Assembly (NCBI GenBank): GCA_002783385.1
Contig: PFFX01000141.1
Span: 1 to 32,777 of the forward strand
DNA length: 32,777 nt
Direction: 5' to 3'
From: Rhodobacterales bacterium CG15_BIG_FIL_POST_REV_8_21_14_020_59_13
Lineage (GTDB): Bacteria; Pseudomonadota; Alphaproteobacteria; Caulobacterales; Maricaulaceae
The notes below the pieces were generated by a model. It did not search any database. It was not told the DNA's origin and worked only from the letters and a program-made list of their open reading frames with translations. Below, in pieces: positions 32,153 through 32,777 of this stretch (its first letter is position 1; every line of letters starts with the position of its first letter). Made by a program: the position numbers and the translations under genes.

Positions 32153-32777
32153 ATGAGACCTTTTTTGTGCCTTCTGTTCCTGTTGGTGCCGGCGACGGTC
32201 TGGGCGCAATCGCCTGCCTTTACCGGACCGGATAGGTCCGGGGCGCTGGATAGCCTTTTGTCTGTCCTTGCGGACGCGGATCGCCATGGTCTGCGGCCCG
32301 AAGACTATCACTTTGAAGCGCTGGCAGAAGCCGATCAGGTCATGGATTCGGCGGAAATTGACCGTATCGCGGAAAACTCTTTCCGAAATTTTGCCGGGGA
32401 TTTGCTGACCGGACGGATCGACCCGCTATCGGTTGAACGAAACTGGCCGTTTGCACCCAGGAGCGGGGATATAGATGCATCCTTGGCGCGGGCGCTGGAA
32501 AGCGGAGATGTGGCGGGAGAGCTGGCTGGCTTTGAACCACAAACACCCGCCTATCAGGCATTGATCCGGGAACGTTTGTTCTGGCTGAAGCAGGCAGAAG
32601 ACGTCTGGCCGCCGGTCACAACGGCGCGGCATCACATGGAGCCGGGTGATAGCGGACCGGACGTCCGGGCCCTGCGCGCCCGTCTCGTACAGCTGGGGCG
32701 GTTGCGGCCGTTTTCGCCGGCCGTCCCCGTTGATTCCATTGCCTTTGATTTCATGCCGGCCGCGATGCCGCCGGAAT
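32153..32777 (+). CDS. L,D-transpeptidase (YcbB/LdtD-like), 5' part cut by window end
   Basis: The frame is open from an ATG at 32153 to the right edge (208 codons). It has a signal peptide (RPFLCLLFLLVPATVWA). A region follows (DADRHGLRPEDYHFEAL, FAGDLLTGRID, LERxF-like segments) resembling the scaffold domain of large YcbB-type L,D-transpeptidases, then GDSGPDVRALRARLVQLG, a peptidoglycan-binding repeat. The YkuD catalytic domain would lie beyond the window. Such enzymes make 3-3 crosslinks in peptidoglycan. A TATAAT (32141-32146) lies only six bases before the ATG, with no Shine-Dalgarno in the usual place, so the transcript could be leaderless. This gene is missing from the ORF track because no stop is reached. 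Confidence 0.8.
   Translation, partial: MRPFLCLLFLLVPATVWAQSPAFTGPDRSGALDSLLSVLADADRHGLRPEDYHFEALAEADQVMDSAEIDRIAENSFRNFAGDLLTGRIDPLSVERNWPFAPRSGDIDASLARALESGDVAGELAGFEPQTPAYQALIRERLFWLKQAEDVWPPVTTARHHMEPGDSGPDVRALRARLVQLGRLRPFSPAVPVDSIAFDFMPAAMPPE

Noticed and set aside
1-32777. tRNA genes, CRISPR arrays, insertion sequences, phage genes or toxin-antitoxin pairs
   Set aside because: I looked for T-loop motifs, regularly spaced repeats, transposase and integrase motifs and short coupled gene pairs, and found none that hold up.

Overview
This window is a gene-dense, GC-rich chromosomal segment with 28 complete protein-coding genes and one truncated by the right edge. I see no tRNA, rRNA, CRISPR array or mobile element. 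Gene content points to an alphaproteobacterium, probably of the Caulobacterales/Hyphomonadales/Maricaulales type. The reasons are a Caulobacter-like cpaABCDEF-tadBC pilus cluster, an alphaproteobacterial membrane-anchored cytochrome c, a PutA without a DNA-binding domain, and motifs resembling CtrA sites (TTAA-N7-TTAA) and DnaA boxes upstream of cell-cycle-type genes. The class-level call is fairly secure; the order is an inference.

Layout. (1) 0.07-4.5 kb: a GT4 glycosyltransferase (minus strand) divergent from putA. (2) 4.5-8.8 kb: class Ia ribonucleotide reductase. nrdA (no ATP-cone) and nrdB are separate transcription units with an exported beta-barrel-like protein between them. Both nrd upstream regions carry an NrdR-box-like sequence; nrdB also has a perfect DnaA box (TTATCCACA), and nrdA has a CtrA-like site and a degenerate DnaA box. 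(3) 8.9-13.3 kb: AMP nucleosidase (amn), a tyrosine-phosphatase-like protein, and pabB-pabC for 4-aminobenzoate/folate. (4) 13.3-25.5 kb: a complete-looking Tad/Flp pilus locus. Two TadE-like pseudopilins and a stand-alone CpaC-N-domain protein lie on the minus strand. The flp pilin, cpaA peptidase, cpaB, cpaC, cpaD, cpaE, cpaF, tadB, tadC and an unrecognised 166-aa gene lie on the plus strand. A TadD-like TPR lipoprotein closes the locus on the minus strand. (5) 25.6-28.5 kb: an M17 leucyl aminopeptidase coupled to an NlpC/P60 cysteine peptidase, convergent with a cytochrome c gene. (6) 28.6-32.8 kb: a small outer-membrane beta-barrel protein, the NADH pyrophosphatase nudC, a lipid-kinase/metallophosphoesterase pair, and the 5' part of an L,D-transpeptidase gene.

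How it works together. The Tad genes encode pilin, peptidase, outer-membrane secretin, polar ATPase-like localiser, motor ATPase and inner-membrane platform, i.e. an adhesive Flp pilus. The flp promoter region holds two near-consensus CtrA-like sites, which would fit cell-cycle control of piliation. The nrd regions suggest dNTP supply is tied both to nucleotide sensing (NrdR) and to replication control (DnaA, possibly CtrA). I found no clearly unprecedented system. The items most worth a second look are the nrd regulatory architecture, the secretin-less CpaC-N-domain protein, the unknown 166-aa gene after tadC, the exported protein between nrdA and nrdB, and two strong operator-like palindromes.
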